A DNA stretch of 40,253 nt from Shewanella saliphila. GTDB taxonomy: Bacteria > Pseudomonadota > Gammaproteobacteria > Enterobacterales > Shewanellaceae. Position numbers and translations under genes: made by a program. Below are positions 22,884 through 32,114 of this stretch, in pieces. The first letter of the stretch is position 1, and every line of letters starts with the position of its first letter. Under the pieces are notes generated by a model. That model worked only from the letters and a program-made list of their open reading frames with translations, was not told where the DNA came from and ran no database searches. The DNA lies in contig NZ_BMQV01000043.1 of the NCBI RefSeq assembly GCF_014648295.1, positions 1 through 40,253 of the forward strand, given 5' to 3'.

Positions 22884-25598
22884 TTAAGCGTTAGTTTGTT
22901 TATCTTCGTTTTCTAAGTCCATATGCATTTTAATTAGATGCTCATCCATATCAAACGACACGGTAAAACCTAATGATTTGGCTAAACTGGCCATATTACG
23001 GTTTTCAAACATGGTGAAACCGGTTAAGTACAAGGTATTGTTGTTTTTGTAATAAGTAATCAGTTTTTCGAGCAGTAGCTTCCCTAGGCCAATCCCTTGG
23101 TAATCGCTGCGGACAGCCATCGCAAACTCTGCCTCGGTATTATCGGGGTCAATAGAGGCTCTGACTGCACCTAAGGTTAACTCTTCACCCTCTGCGGTTG
23201 TGGTGGTCGCAATAAACGCCATTTCACGCGCATAATCGATTTGAGTGAGTACGGCCATCTCTTCATGGGTCATCCTTGAACGCATTCCAAAATAACGTTT
23301 GTACCTGTCTTCATCGCTCAATGAATTATCAAACTCTAAGTGCTTGGGCTCATCTTCTGGCAAGATGGGCCTTAACATAACGGTTAAACCATTTTTAAGC
23401 GTCGATGTTTGTTCTAACTCTTTGGGGTAAGGCATGATAGCCAAACGACCAATATTGTCTTGTGGACTGTCATGCAAGCGCATATTGACATCTAACAAGG
23501 TGATTTTTTCGCCCGCGGCTAACACGGGGTTGATGTCTATTTCAGCAATTTCTGGGCAGTCGATAACTAACTGAGATATTTGGGTCAACATAAGACATAG
23601 CGCATTCATGTCCAGGCCCAGCGGTAAATGCCTGTCGCGCAGCTTATTGGTTTTAAGTGCTTGAATCACCATGTAACGCGCTAAGGCCATATTCAGTGGT
23701 GGCAATGCTACTGCGGCATCGCGGGTAGGATCCCATTCTGAGCCACCTTCGCCAAGACAAATCGCAGGGCCAAATACCGGATCGTTAATCACCGACACGC
23801 GGATTTCTTGTGCGCCTGCCGTTAACGCCATTTTTTGAATAATCAATCCATCTATTTTAGCTTTGGGATTTATTTGATGAACCCTGTCGATAATCGAATG
23901 CGCTGCATGGCTGACATCGTCATCTGAGGTTAAATTGAGCACCACGCCGTGAACATCTGATTTATAGAGTAGGTCAGGTGACTGTACTTTTAGCGCGACC
24001 GGGTAACCCGCGCTATTGGCGACATTAACCGCTTCGTCAACATCACTGACAAACCAAGTATCAATGGTGTTTAACCCATAGGCTTTTAATATATCAACCG
24101 CTTGATGGGTTTCTACCACCGTTTGTCCGCGGTCGAGAGCCTGTTGTAATAAGGTTTTGGCGATATTGCGATCGGCAGGGATATTGTCGGGGATCGACAA
24201 CGGCACTTCTTGCAATAATTTTTGGTTCCGGCGGTATTCGACCATGTGCATAAAGGCCCGCACAGCCCCCTCTGGGGTCCGATACGTAGGAATGCCGGCT
24301 TTAGTAAAGCGTTTGCGCCCTAGATAGGCCGAGTCTTCACCGCTCCAGTTGGTTAAAATATTTAACTTATGCCGATTCGGGTTTTTATTAATCGTGTCAA
24401 TGATGCTTGTGGCAATCTCGACACTTTCAGCCAATATTGACGGCGAATGCAACACTAAAATCGTGTCGGCATCATTACTATTCATTAAAATCTCGAGAGT
24501 TTTAGCATAGCGCTGGTGGTCTGCATCGCCAATCATGTCGATAGGATTTTGCCTTGACCAGGTGTCAGGCAAAATGGTGTTGAGTTCGTTAATGGTGTTG
24601 TCAGACAATTGCGCTAATTTACCGCCTTTAATAATTAACTCGTCAGCCGCCAAAACCGCAGGGCCGCCGCCATTACTCATAATGATTAACCGCTCACCTT
24701 TTAATGTGGTTGAGTGGGCAAGGCTTTCTACTGCGGCAAACAGTTCGATTAAATCATTTACCCGCAACATCCCTGCACGACGAAACGCCGCTTCATATAC
24801 GGCATCATTACCACCAATGCCGCCAGTATGGAGCATGGCAGCTTTAACGCCTTCATGACTTCGGCCAGATTTAATCACAAAAATGGGCTTGTTACGTGCC
24901 GCAGCCCGAGCGGCAGATAAAAAGTGACGTTTTTCACTAATGGAATCAATATAAAGCATGATTGCGCTGGTTTTACTGTCACGGCCTAGGTAATCAAGCA
25001 GCTCGTCAAAGTCGATATCGGTGGCATCACCGAGCGAAATAAACGATGAAAAGCCAATGCCTTTATTGTTGGCCCAATCTAACACTGTGGTACAAATGGC
25101 TGCTGATTGAGACACAAAGGCAATCTTGCCAGGTATGGCACCAGCATGGGCTAAACTGGCGTTTAATCCGATGGGCGGTAAAATCATCCCGAGGCTATTG
25201 GGTCCCAATAGCCGCATACCATAACGTTTAGCATATTGTTTGGTGAGTGTGAGCAAATCATTACCGTGCTCGTCGGTTTGTAACGCCATACCTGAGGCCA
25301 TAATAATGGCCACTTTACAGCCAAATTGGGCTAAACGTTCAACAATGCTGGGTACTTTTTGGGCGCTAGTACATATGATGGCTAAATCAGGTTTAATGGG
25401 CAGGGCTTCAATATTAGGGTAGGCAAGCACCCCCATTACCGCAGTGTATTTTGGGGTTACGGGCATTATCGGCCCTGAAAAACCACTGGATAATAGGTTT
25501 TTCATAATGCCTTTACCGGCACGTTTATCCCCATTTGATGCACCAATAACCGCCACTGACGTGGGTTTAAAAAGGGAATGAATACTGCGTTGGCTCAT
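22884..25598 (-). CDS. patZ: protein lysine acetyltransferase, Pat/PatZ type
   Basis: Acetylates lysines, classically that of acetyl-CoA synthetase, and so tunes acetate use. Three parts are visible in order. The first is a CoA-binding and succinyl-CoA-ligase-like region (residues 1 to about 460, beginning SVAVIGASNGDKRAGKGI). The second is an ATP-grasp-like region (about 480-700, with YPVALKVQSPDLLYKSD and EIDINPVLA). The third is a C-terminal GNAT domain (about 735-890) with the acetyl-CoA loop SDYQGIGLGKLLLEKL. At 904 residues it is close to E. coli PatZ (886). AGGACA precedes the ATG. The gene is monocistronic, between a shared terminator and the RND operon terminator. The symbol rests on homology. 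Confidence 0.92.
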   Translation of the reverse strand: MSQRSIHSLFKPTSVAVIGASNGDKRAGKGIMKNLLSSGFSGPIMPVTPKYTAVMGVLAYPNIEALPIKPDLAIICTSAQKVPSIVERLAQFGCKVAIIMASGMALQTDEHGNDLLTLTKQYAKRYGMRLLGPNSLGMILPPIGLNASLAHAGAIPGKIAFVSQSAAICTTVLDWANNKGIGFSSFISLGDATDIDFDELLDYLGRDSKTSAIMLYIDSISEKRHFLSAARAAARNKPIFVIKSGRSHEGVKAAMLHTGGIGGNDAVYEAAFRRAGMLRVNDLIELFAAVESLAHSTTLKGERLIIMSNGGGPAVLAADELIIKGGKLAQLSDNTINELNTILPDTWSRQNPIDMIGDADHQRYAKTLEILMNSNDADTILVLHSPSILAESVEIATSIIDTINKNPNRHKLNILTNWSGEDSAYLGRKRFTKAGIPTYRTPEGAVRAFMHMVEYRRNQKLLQEVPLSIPDNIPADRNIAKTLLQQALDRGQTVVETHQAVDILKAYGLNTIDTWFVSDVDEAVNVANSAGYPVALKVQSPDLLYKSDVHGVVLNLTSDDDVSHAAHSIIDRVHQINPKAKIDGLIIQKMALTAGAQEIRVSVINDPVFGPAICLGEGGSEWDPTRDAAVALPPLNMALARYMVIQALKTNKLRDRHLPLGLDMNALCLMLTQISQLVIDCPEIAEIDINPVLAAGEKITLLDVNMRLHDSPQDNIGRLAIMPYPKELEQTSTLKNGLTVMLRPILPEDEPKHLEFDNSLSDEDRYKRYFGMRSRMTHEEMAVLTQIDYAREMAFIATTTTAEGEELTLGAVRASIDPDNTEAEFAMAVRSDYQGIGLGKLLLEKLITYYKNNNTLYLTGFTMFENRNMASLAKSLGFTVSFDMDEHLIKMHMDLENEDKQTNA

Positions 25599-25757
25599 AT
25601 TGGTGTCCTATGGCGATAACCGATGCTAATCAGATTAGCATATTCTCAGTAAATTGATGATGTTGCACTATTTATTATCATCAATTTATCTCATCGCGAT
25701 ATCACGTCGCCATGCACACAGCTAGCAAGCCAATTACATTTTTCGAGGATAAAAAAA

Positions 25758-25779
25758 GGGGCCTTACAAATAAGGCCCC
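25758..25779 (-). terminator. terminator of the RND efflux operon
   Basis: GGGGCCTTA and TAAGGCCCC form a perfect 9-bp stem with a 4-nt loop. On the minus strand a run of T follows (25751-25757 on the plus strand is all A). It lies 24 nt past the permease stop. Confidence 0.92.
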
Positions 25780-25802
25780 TTAATCATTTATCGCTGTGAG
25801 TG

Positions 25803-28800
25803 CTAGTTTTGTTGTGACTCTTCTAGCTTGTTATTTGGCGTGGCAGGTGAGTAAATACCAATAATTCGTGAAATTAAAGCCTTTGAATCTTCAATGGCAA
25901 TATATAAACATGGAATTAAACACAGGGTTACCACGGTGGCAAATAACACCCCAAAGGCTAATGATACTGCCATTGGGATCACCATTTGCGCCTGCATGCT
26001 GGTTTCAGACATGATAGGTACCAAACCGATAAAGGTGGTTAATGAGGTTAACATAATCGCTCTGAAGCGTTTACACCCCGCATTAAGTACGGCTAATCGC
26101 ATCGGTACGCCAGCTTTACGTGAGTTATTAACATAATCGACCATCACCAGTGAGTCGTTAACCACCACCCCGGCAGCGGCAATAATGCCAAAAATCGACA
26201 GGGCACTTAAATCAATGCCTAAAATGATATGACCCATTACTGAGCCAATGACCCCAAACGGAATAACCGACATTATCATCACAGGTTGAATGTATGATCG
26301 TAGCGGAATGGCTAATAAGCTGTATATCACTAACATTGACAAGATAAAATCGCGCAGCTGGGTATTTGCGCTATCAAGCTGTTCTTGGATATTGCCCGAC
26401 ACTTCACTGCGAACTTGAGGATATTTAACCAGAAGTTCAGGAATAAAGTTGTCGCGAATATCTTTGGCAAGCTTGAAGGGTTCTGCTTGTTCAGCATCGA
26501 CCGAGCCCCACACATTAATGGTACGGCTGCCGTTTTCACGGCGGATGCTATTAACCCCTTGAACCACTTTAATGTCAGCCACTTCAGATAATGGCAATTC
26601 GCCACCTTGTGGGGTTTTTATCAATACATCTTGTACTAGTGAAATCGAGTTACGTTGCTCTTCAGGGTAGCGCAGCATGACTTTGATTTCTTCGCCATTA
26701 CGAATAATACGCTGGGCTTCGAGACCATAAAAACTGTTGCCGACTTGCGAGGCAATATTGGCTAAGGTTAAGCCTAATGCGTTTGCTAACGGTTTTAATT
26801 GGAACTGCACCTCTTTGGCACTCGATTGACGACTGTCGTTGACATCACTCACGCCTTTTAAGCTGTTGAGTTTATCTTTTAACATTATCGAAGCCGCAAT
26901 CAGTTGCTCTTCATTGTTGCCTTCTAGCCTAAAGCTGATGTCACCGTCTTCACGGCCGCCCCCGATTAAGCTGTCTTGAATGGTGAATGACTTAACCCCA
27001 GGAATTAACGGCATGGCTTGGCGCCATAATTCAGCTAGGGCGAAGGTGTCCATTGGGCGTAACTCTGGGTCAACTAATTTGGTCATCACTTCTGCATTAG
27101 TTTGGCCTTTTAGGTCAACTTGCATGTCAGAAATCATTCGTTGGCCGTATTGCTGTTCAACCTCTTTATCGACTTTATATAAGGTTTCTTCAATGGCAAG
27201 CGCTGCGGCTAAAGTTGCTTTTTCTGACGCATCCACGTTCATTTCGATGTTGATGCGTGGGAAATCATGGGGGATTTTAGGTTGACCAATAAAGCGAACC
27301 AAACCGCCACCATAAAGACCTGCACACACTAAAATCAAACTGATAAATAGCATGATCACCGCATAACGATATTTAATCGCTACTTCAAGTGTTGGACGGT
27401 AAACATTATTGATGTATTTAGACAAATTACGGTCGATGAAGCCTTGTACAAAGTTGATGCCATTACGCAACCAATCCAAAGGATTCTTTGAACCTGCTTT
27501 AACAACCTTAGGTTTTTTCATGTGAGCTAAATGCGCAGGCAGGATCAGTTTTGATTCAACAAGCGAAAATAACAAACATAAAATAACGACATATCCAATG
27601 GCTTGGCCAAAGGCTGAAGAGGGGCCGTCATCCATAGTAATAGGTAAAAATGCCGCGATGGTAGTCAACACACCAAAGGTGGCTGGCATCGCCACTTTTT
27701 GCACCCCGCGGATCACGCTTTCAATACTTTGGCCGTGTTCTTCGGACTCGCTGTGGGCGCTTTCACCCATCACAATCGCATCATCGACCACAATACCGAG
27801 CACTAAGATAAACGCGAATAAACTGATGACATTAATGGTGACATCAATAAATGCCATTGGCATAAACAGTAGCGTACCGAGGAAACACACTGGTAAACCC
27901 ATCATCACCCAAAATGCTAAACGCACTCGTAAGAATAATGCCAGCATTAAGAATACCAATACCGCACCGCTTTTCATGCTGTCTAACATCAACTGCAAGC
28001 GTCCGTCGAGGTAGTAGGTCATATCTACCCAAGGCTCTAACTTCACACCTTGTGGTAAAACTTTCTGCTTTTTATCAACATAGGTACGAATAATTTCAGC
28101 AATATCGGTAATACTTTGATTTCTTGCGGCGCCAATAAAGAAGGTAACAGAGTTTTTACCGTTGAATTTAGAGTATTGAATGCCTTCTTCAAAGCCATCA
28201 TCAACTACGGCTATTTCACCTAATGATAATTTGGTACCGTCATCTAATGTCAGTAAGGGTAATTCTTCAAACTCATAACCGACATAAGCTTGATTTTGAA
28301 CGCGTAAATTAATGTAGCCGTTTTCAGCTTTAATTTGCCCGGCTGACATATTGCGTGAATATCCTTGCACCGCTTGGGCAACATCATTAAATGTTAGTCC
28401 ATATTCGCGCAGCTTATCTTTGCTGACTTCGATGCTAATTTCATAACCCAAGCCACCGTAATATTCTGAAATATTCACATTGGGCAGTTGCATGATTTCG
28501 TTGTGAATTTTATCGCCCAAATCTTTCAGTTGGCGCTCGGACATATCACCATAAAGACTTAAGTACATCACTTCTTGTCTAAATTTGATCCGTTCAACTT
28601 TGGGCGGCTCCATGTCGGCCGGGAAGGTTGATATTGAGTCAATCTCAGATTTGATTTCATCTAGCACCACTAAAGGATCGTACGACTCCTCAACCTGAAA
28701 ATAGCCCTGAGCCATGTTCCGGTTTGAGTAAGTAATCACCCGTTTTAAGCCTTGAATACTTTCAAGTGCTTGTTCAATTTTAATGGTGATGCCTTCTTCT

Positions 28801-28991
28801 ACTTCTTGGGGGGCAGTACCAGGATAGACGGCGCTAAATTCAATCCAGTTAATTTCAACTTCTGGAAAAAATTGCTTTCGAATGGTGCTCGCGGTGAGTA
28901 AACCGCCTAATAATATGATGATCATTAGCAAGTTTGCTGCAACACTGTTGCGAGCAAACCAGGCTATGAGTCCTTTGTGAGTATCAGCCAT
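25803..28991 (-). CDS. RND-family efflux permease subunit
   Basis: Inner-membrane, proton-driven exporter of the AcrB superfamily with the usual duplicated layout: TM1 near residues 14-33, a large periplasmic loop, TM2-6, TM7, a second loop, TM8-12. The family N-terminus (FARNSVAANLLMIII and SAVYPGTAPQEVEE) is clear. The TM4 proton-relay pair Asp403-Asp404 is conserved in VVDDAIVMGES. The TM10 Lys of AcrB is replaced: the segment reads GVVVNDSLVMVDY, with Asn945-Asp946. At 1062 residues, length is typical. It starts 5 nt after the adaptor gene, so the two form an operon. No outer-membrane channel gene is present; a TolC homologue elsewhere is likely used. Substrate unknown. Confidence 0.93.
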   Translation of the reverse strand: MADTHKGLIAWFARNSVAANLLMIIILLGGLLTASTIRKQFFPEVEINWIEFSAVYPGTAPQEVEEGITIKIEQALESIQGLKRVITYSNRNMAQGYFQVEESYDPLVVLDEIKSEIDSISTFPADMEPPKVERIKFRQEVMYLSLYGDMSERQLKDLGDKIHNEIMQLPNVNISEYYGGLGYEISIEVSKDKLREYGLTFNDVAQAVQGYSRNMSAGQIKAENGYINLRVQNQAYVGYEFEELPLLTLDDGTKLSLGEIAVVDDGFEEGIQYSKFNGKNSVTFFIGAARNQSITDIAEIIRTYVDKKQKVLPQGVKLEPWVDMTYYLDGRLQLMLDSMKSGAVLVFLMLALFLRVRLAFWVMMGLPVCFLGTLLFMPMAFIDVTINVISLFAFILVLGIVVDDAIVMGESAHSESEEHGQSIESVIRGVQKVAMPATFGVLTTIAAFLPITMDDGPSSAFGQAIGYVVILCLLFSLVESKLILPAHLAHMKKPKVVKAGSKNPLDWLRNGINFVQGFIDRNLSKYINNVYRPTLEVAIKYRYAVIMLFISLILVCAGLYGGGLVRFIGQPKIPHDFPRINIEMNVDASEKATLAAALAIEETLYKVDKEVEQQYGQRMISDMQVDLKGQTNAEVMTKLVDPELRPMDTFALAELWRQAMPLIPGVKSFTIQDSLIGGGREDGDISFRLEGNNEEQLIAASIMLKDKLNSLKGVSDVNDSRQSSAKEVQFQLKPLANALGLTLANIASQVGNSFYGLEAQRIIRNGEEIKVMLRYPEEQRNSISLVQDVLIKTPQGGELPLSEVADIKVVQGVNSIRRENGSRTINVWGSVDAEQAEPFKLAKDIRDNFIPELLVKYPQVRSEVSGNIQEQLDSANTQLRDFILSMLVIYSLLAIPLRSYIQPVMIMSVIPFGVIGSVMGHIILGIDLSALSIFGIIAAAGVVVNDSLVMVDYVNNSRKAGVPMRLAVLNAGCKRFRAIMLTSLTTFIGLVPIMSETSMQAQMVIPMAVSLAFGVLFATVVTLCLIPCLYIAIEDSKALISRIIGIYSPATPNNKLEESQQN

Positions 28992-28996
28992 GATTA

Positions 28997-30181
28997 TTAT
29001 TCACCTTCCATCGCAAGTTCAGAGGCATCTTTTTCTGCTTCTTTTTGCAGAATGCGGTCTTCGGGTAGCGCTACTTTCATACCATCAATAGGGTAGTCAA
29101 GGGCAGAGGTAATCAGTTGCATACCGTTTTCGAGCCCGTCAGAGATAACCACGTTCGCGCCATCTTGGCGGATAACCGTCACGGGTTTATAACGTAACGT
29201 TTTTTCAGCATCCATAATGGCCACTGTACCGTTTATCACTAAATGACGAGGCACAACGGCAACATTACCCGCTTTAAGCCCTGTGACTTCTGCAGTGACA
29301 TAGGTACCGTAGCGTAATTCTTTTTTGTTGGTATTTAAGCCGTATGGATCGTCAACTTCAGCTACCAGGTAAGTCATACGACTTTTGCTGTCAACCACGC
29401 CTTCGCTGCGCACAATCTTACCGGTCCAGGTGTGTTTACTGCCGGCAAAATTGCTATATAAATTTACCGAAGTACCTACACCTTTTGCTTGTAAATATTG
29501 CATTTCTCTATCGGCGATAGGTAAGCGAATTTCGGCTTTGTCTGTGTTGAGCACTTTACCAATCATGCTGCCTTTGCTGACATATGAACCTAAGCCGATG
29601 TCACGCGCTTCGATTAATGCATCATAAGGGGCACGGATCACGGTTCGTTCTAAATCTCGTTTTGCGCGGTTTAAGCTAGCTTCAGCACTTTTGAGTTTGG
29701 CGATCTCTTGGGCTAATTGCGGCTTACGCAGACTTAAGTCCGTCGGTTTTTGATTGGTAATATCTGCCCAATCTCTTATGGCCACTTCACCATTTGCGCG
29801 TTCTTGCACTAAAGAGGCTTTTGAGGAAGCAATATTGGCTTCGGCATCAAGTAGGCTTGATTCATAATCGCTAGGATCAATTTTGGCCAATACTTCACCT
29901 TGTTTAACAAATCCACCTTTAACAAAGTTTGGATCTAAATAAATAATTTCACCACCAACTTGGGCAACTATCTCAGTGGTGTATTTGGCATTAACCACAC
30001 CATACGAATCAACGTTAAAGGTCATAGGCTGATAGATAATCTCTTTAACAGACACTAATGGTGTGGTATCGACTGGAGGTTTCTCTTCTGGTGGTTTTTT
30101 TAATGCAGAAAGCCCAACCAGACCGGCAACGCCAATGCCTAACACCACAAACGGTAAAATTATCTGTTTTTTAGTAGCCAC
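28997..30181 (-). CDS. RND efflux periplasmic adaptor (membrane fusion protein)
   Basis: Links the inner-membrane permease to an outer-membrane channel. One N-terminal helix (residues 8-26, ILPFVVLGIGVAGLVGLSA) anchors or exports it. Next come a lipoyl-like half (ATEIVAQVGGEIIYLDP, then GFVKQGEVLAKIDPSDYES), an alpha-hairpin with coiled character (about 100-175) and the second lipoyl half (VIRAPYDALIEARDIGLGSYV). A beta-barrel and membrane-proximal domain complete it, and length is 394 residues. It starts with GTG, supported by AGGAAG 4 nt upstream. The first gene of the operon, it is divergent from a GNAT gene across a 176-nt gap that should hold both promoters. Confidence 0.92.
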   Translation of the reverse strand: MATKKQIILPFVVLGIGVAGLVGLSALKKPPEEKPPVDTTPLVSVKEIIYQPMTFNVDSYGVVNAKYTTEIVAQVGGEIIYLDPNFVKGGFVKQGEVLAKIDPSDYESSLLDAEANIASSKASLVQERANGEVAIRDWADITNQKPTDLSLRKPQLAQEIAKLKSAEASLNRAKRDLERTVIRAPYDALIEARDIGLGSYVSKGSMIGKVLNTDKAEIRLPIADREMQYLQAKGVGTSVNLYSNFAGSKHTWTGKIVRSEGVVDSKSRMTYLVAEVDDPYGLNTNKKELRYGTYVTAEVTGLKAGNVAVVPRHLVINGTVAIMDAEKTLRYKPVTVIRQDGANVVISDGLENGMQLITSALDYPIDGMKVALPEDRILQKEAEKDASELAMEGE

Positions 30182-30357
30182 AATGCTTCCTTTTAAGTGA
30201 TTTTGTATTGCAGTGTCTTCCCAGCAAACTGCAACTAATCTATTTTCTATTTTATATGTTAATCGAAATGTTTCTTGTTTGTTGTGTCAATGTGTAAACT
30301 TGTGTTTCAGCCAAGATTGATTTTTAACCATATTGTAATCGGTTAACAGGAAACAAC

Positions 30358-30918
30358 ATGCAAATAGCCAATACGCCTAGATTACAACTGTCACTATTAA
30401 CCCTTAATGACGGTGCATTATTGTTTGAATTAGACCAAGATGAGCGGGTAATGCACTTTTTAAATGGCGGCATTAAAACCACGCAGAAACAAGTTGATAC
30501 TGTGATGCTGCCAAGGTTAGCGCAATATTTAAACCCAGAAAAAGGTTGGGGCTTGTGGAAGGTCCAAGCACTTGATTGCGCAGAAAATGATAAATACCAA
30601 TTAAGTGGTCAATATTTGGGATGGATTTTAGTCAGGCCGATGCATTTTTTTACCCAGCCAGAGCCCCAAAACATTGAGCTAGGCTGGCGTTTTAAGTATG
30701 CCTGTTGGGGAAAAGGTTATGCGACAGAAGCGGCTAATGCTGTGATGCAAGCAATGAGTACATTGGATGAAGTGACGCATATTAGCGCGGTGGCCGTTGA
30801 AGATAATCTTGCATCCATTGCGATTATGAAAAAGCTCGGAATGCAATTTCAATATAAACGACTTCACCGCGATCCCCTTGGTGATACCGAAGCCGTGTTT
30901 TATCAAAAAGCGGTTTAA
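30358..30918 (+). CDS. GNAT acetyltransferase, RimJ/RimL-like
   Basis: A 186-residue N-acetyltransferase of the Acetyltransf_3 type. It opens with TPRLQLSLLTLNDGALLFEL, has the central strand NIELGWRFKYACWGKGYATEAANAV that forms the acetyl-CoA loop (GKGYATEA), and ends with VEDNLASIAIMKKLGMQF, the Asn-containing helix typical of this group. Target unknown; related proteins acetylate ribosomal protein N-termini, small molecules or antibiotics. AGGAAA lies before the ATG. It stands alone, divergent from the efflux operon and convergent, 12 nt apart, with the next cyclase gene. Confidence 0.88.
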   Translation: MQIANTPRLQLSLLTLNDGALLFELDQDERVMHFLNGGIKTTQKQVDTVMLPRLAQYLNPEKGWGLWKVQALDCAENDKYQLSGQYLGWILVRPMHFFTQPEPQNIELGWRFKYACWGKGYATEAANAVMQAMSTLDEVTHISAVAVEDNLASIAIMKKLGMQFQYKRLHRDPLGDTEAVFYQKAV

Positions 30919-30930
30919 GTTGATTAAGCA

Positions 30931-31767
30931 TCAACAAATAAAAACTTGATTACGTCCATTATTTTTAGCCCTATACAATGCAGTATCTGCATTTTTAATA
31001 AGACACAAATAGTCTTTACATTCAATACTCAGCTCGGTGACACCAATACTGATAGTGACTTTAACCGATAACGCTTCTTGGCCAGATTTACTGGGTATGG
31101 TTACCTGTGTATTCTCGATATTTTTTCTTAGCCGCTCTGCGAGTTTATACGATGTAGAGACTTGGGTTCCGGGGAGAACAACTACAAATTCTTCACCTCC
31201 ATAGCGGGTGACTACATCTGAATCCCTCAGTGATTCTTTTATATCTTTAGCGATGTTTTGTAGAACGAGGTCGCCGACTTGGTGGCCATAATTGTCATTG
31301 ATACTTTTAAAATGATCGATATCTATAAGGCAGACCGACAAAGGTAAAGTGAAGCTCTGGGCTTTAGTGGTTTCATTGTTAAGGTAACTATCGAGATATC
31401 GCCGGTTAAAAATACCAGTGAGTGGGTCGGTGATATTTTCTTGCTTGAGAATATATATCTGCATGATATCTCTAGTTGTTTTTAGAGATAAGTTACAGAC
31501 GATGTAGACAAAAATTGCACCGAGAAAAAAGATGATAGGCACAATGAGATCAGTCTTGCCGGAAATATTGACATAACTATATTTTGCATATAATCCGTAG
31601 CTGATAACAAAAAATAAAATGAGCAGTAATAAAACCCCCCAACTGTGCTGCAACCTGCCTTTAGGTAAAAGACCTATAATTTTCCAGACAAGCGTCATTG
31701 CAATTGCGAGTAAAAATGCCGCAAATATAATCAGTCCACTCCCCAGCAGAGGTAATATTTCGCTCAT
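30931..31767 (-). CDS. membrane-bound diguanylate cyclase (GGEEF)
   Basis: Three hydrophobic helices (about residues 8-33, 41-61 and 75-95) precede a complete GGDEF domain. It runs from ITDPLTGIFNRRYLD through LIDIDHFKSINDNYGH and TRYGGEEFVVVLP to VTISIGVTEL and ADTALYRAKNNGRNQ. The inhibitory RxxD site is present as RDSD five residues before RYGGEEF's start. Length 278 residues. The architecture, including the position of the helices, resembles the truncated GGDEF gene at 11.1-11.7 kb, so the two may be paralogues. Input signal unknown. Confidence 0.92.
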   Translation of the reverse strand: MSEILPLLGSGLIIFAAFLLAIAMTLVWKIIGLLPKGRLQHSWGVLLLLILFFVISYGLYAKYSYVNISGKTDLIVPIIFFLGAIFVYIVCNLSLKTTRDIMQIYILKQENITDPLTGIFNRRYLDSYLNNETTKAQSFTLPLSVCLIDIDHFKSINDNYGHQVGDLVLQNIAKDIKESLRDSDVVTRYGGEEFVVVLPGTQVSTSYKLAERLRKNIENTQVTIPSKSGQEALSVKVTISIGVTELSIECKDYLCLIKNADTALYRAKNNGRNQVFIC

Positions 31768-32114
31768 GTTCAGTCCTATTGTTATTTTATTTAGAACTAA
31801 ATGGATTTTAACATTCAGTATAAACCGTGCTTGTTATCGCCAAGGTTGAATGTTAACAGTAAGTTTATGGTATCAGATCCCGTAAAACATAGCGTGATTG
31901 AGTTCAATATTTCACCTATTTGGTGGCGCAGATAGTCAGTGGGAGCCAATATATTTTAACAAGGTTGTAGTTAGTCAAATTATGAGGAAGTGATACCGCG
32001 GTGACAATAATGATGATTAATTGTTCTGTATAAATTTAAGACAATAAAAAAGAGCAGAAAATCTGCTCTTTTTTGTGCTTCTCTCACTCAGTGATGCATG
32101 AGTGAATAAAAGAA
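31768..32114. other. 347-nt gap between the cyclase and trxB
   Basis: AT-rich and without a credible gene. It should contain the promoter of the membrane cyclase and it holds the trxB terminator at 32046-32074. I see no other clear structure. Confidence 0.55.
32046..32074 (-). terminator. trxB terminator (symmetric)
   Basis: AAAAAAGAGCAGA and TCTGCTCTTTTTT form a perfect stem with a 3-nt loop and T-runs on both strands, 41 nt past the trxB stop. Confidence 0.92.

Noticed and set aside
27598..28014. 138-codon plus-strand frame inside the efflux permease
   Set aside because: It is the mirror of a conserved membrane-protein coding sequence; no independent evidence of translation.
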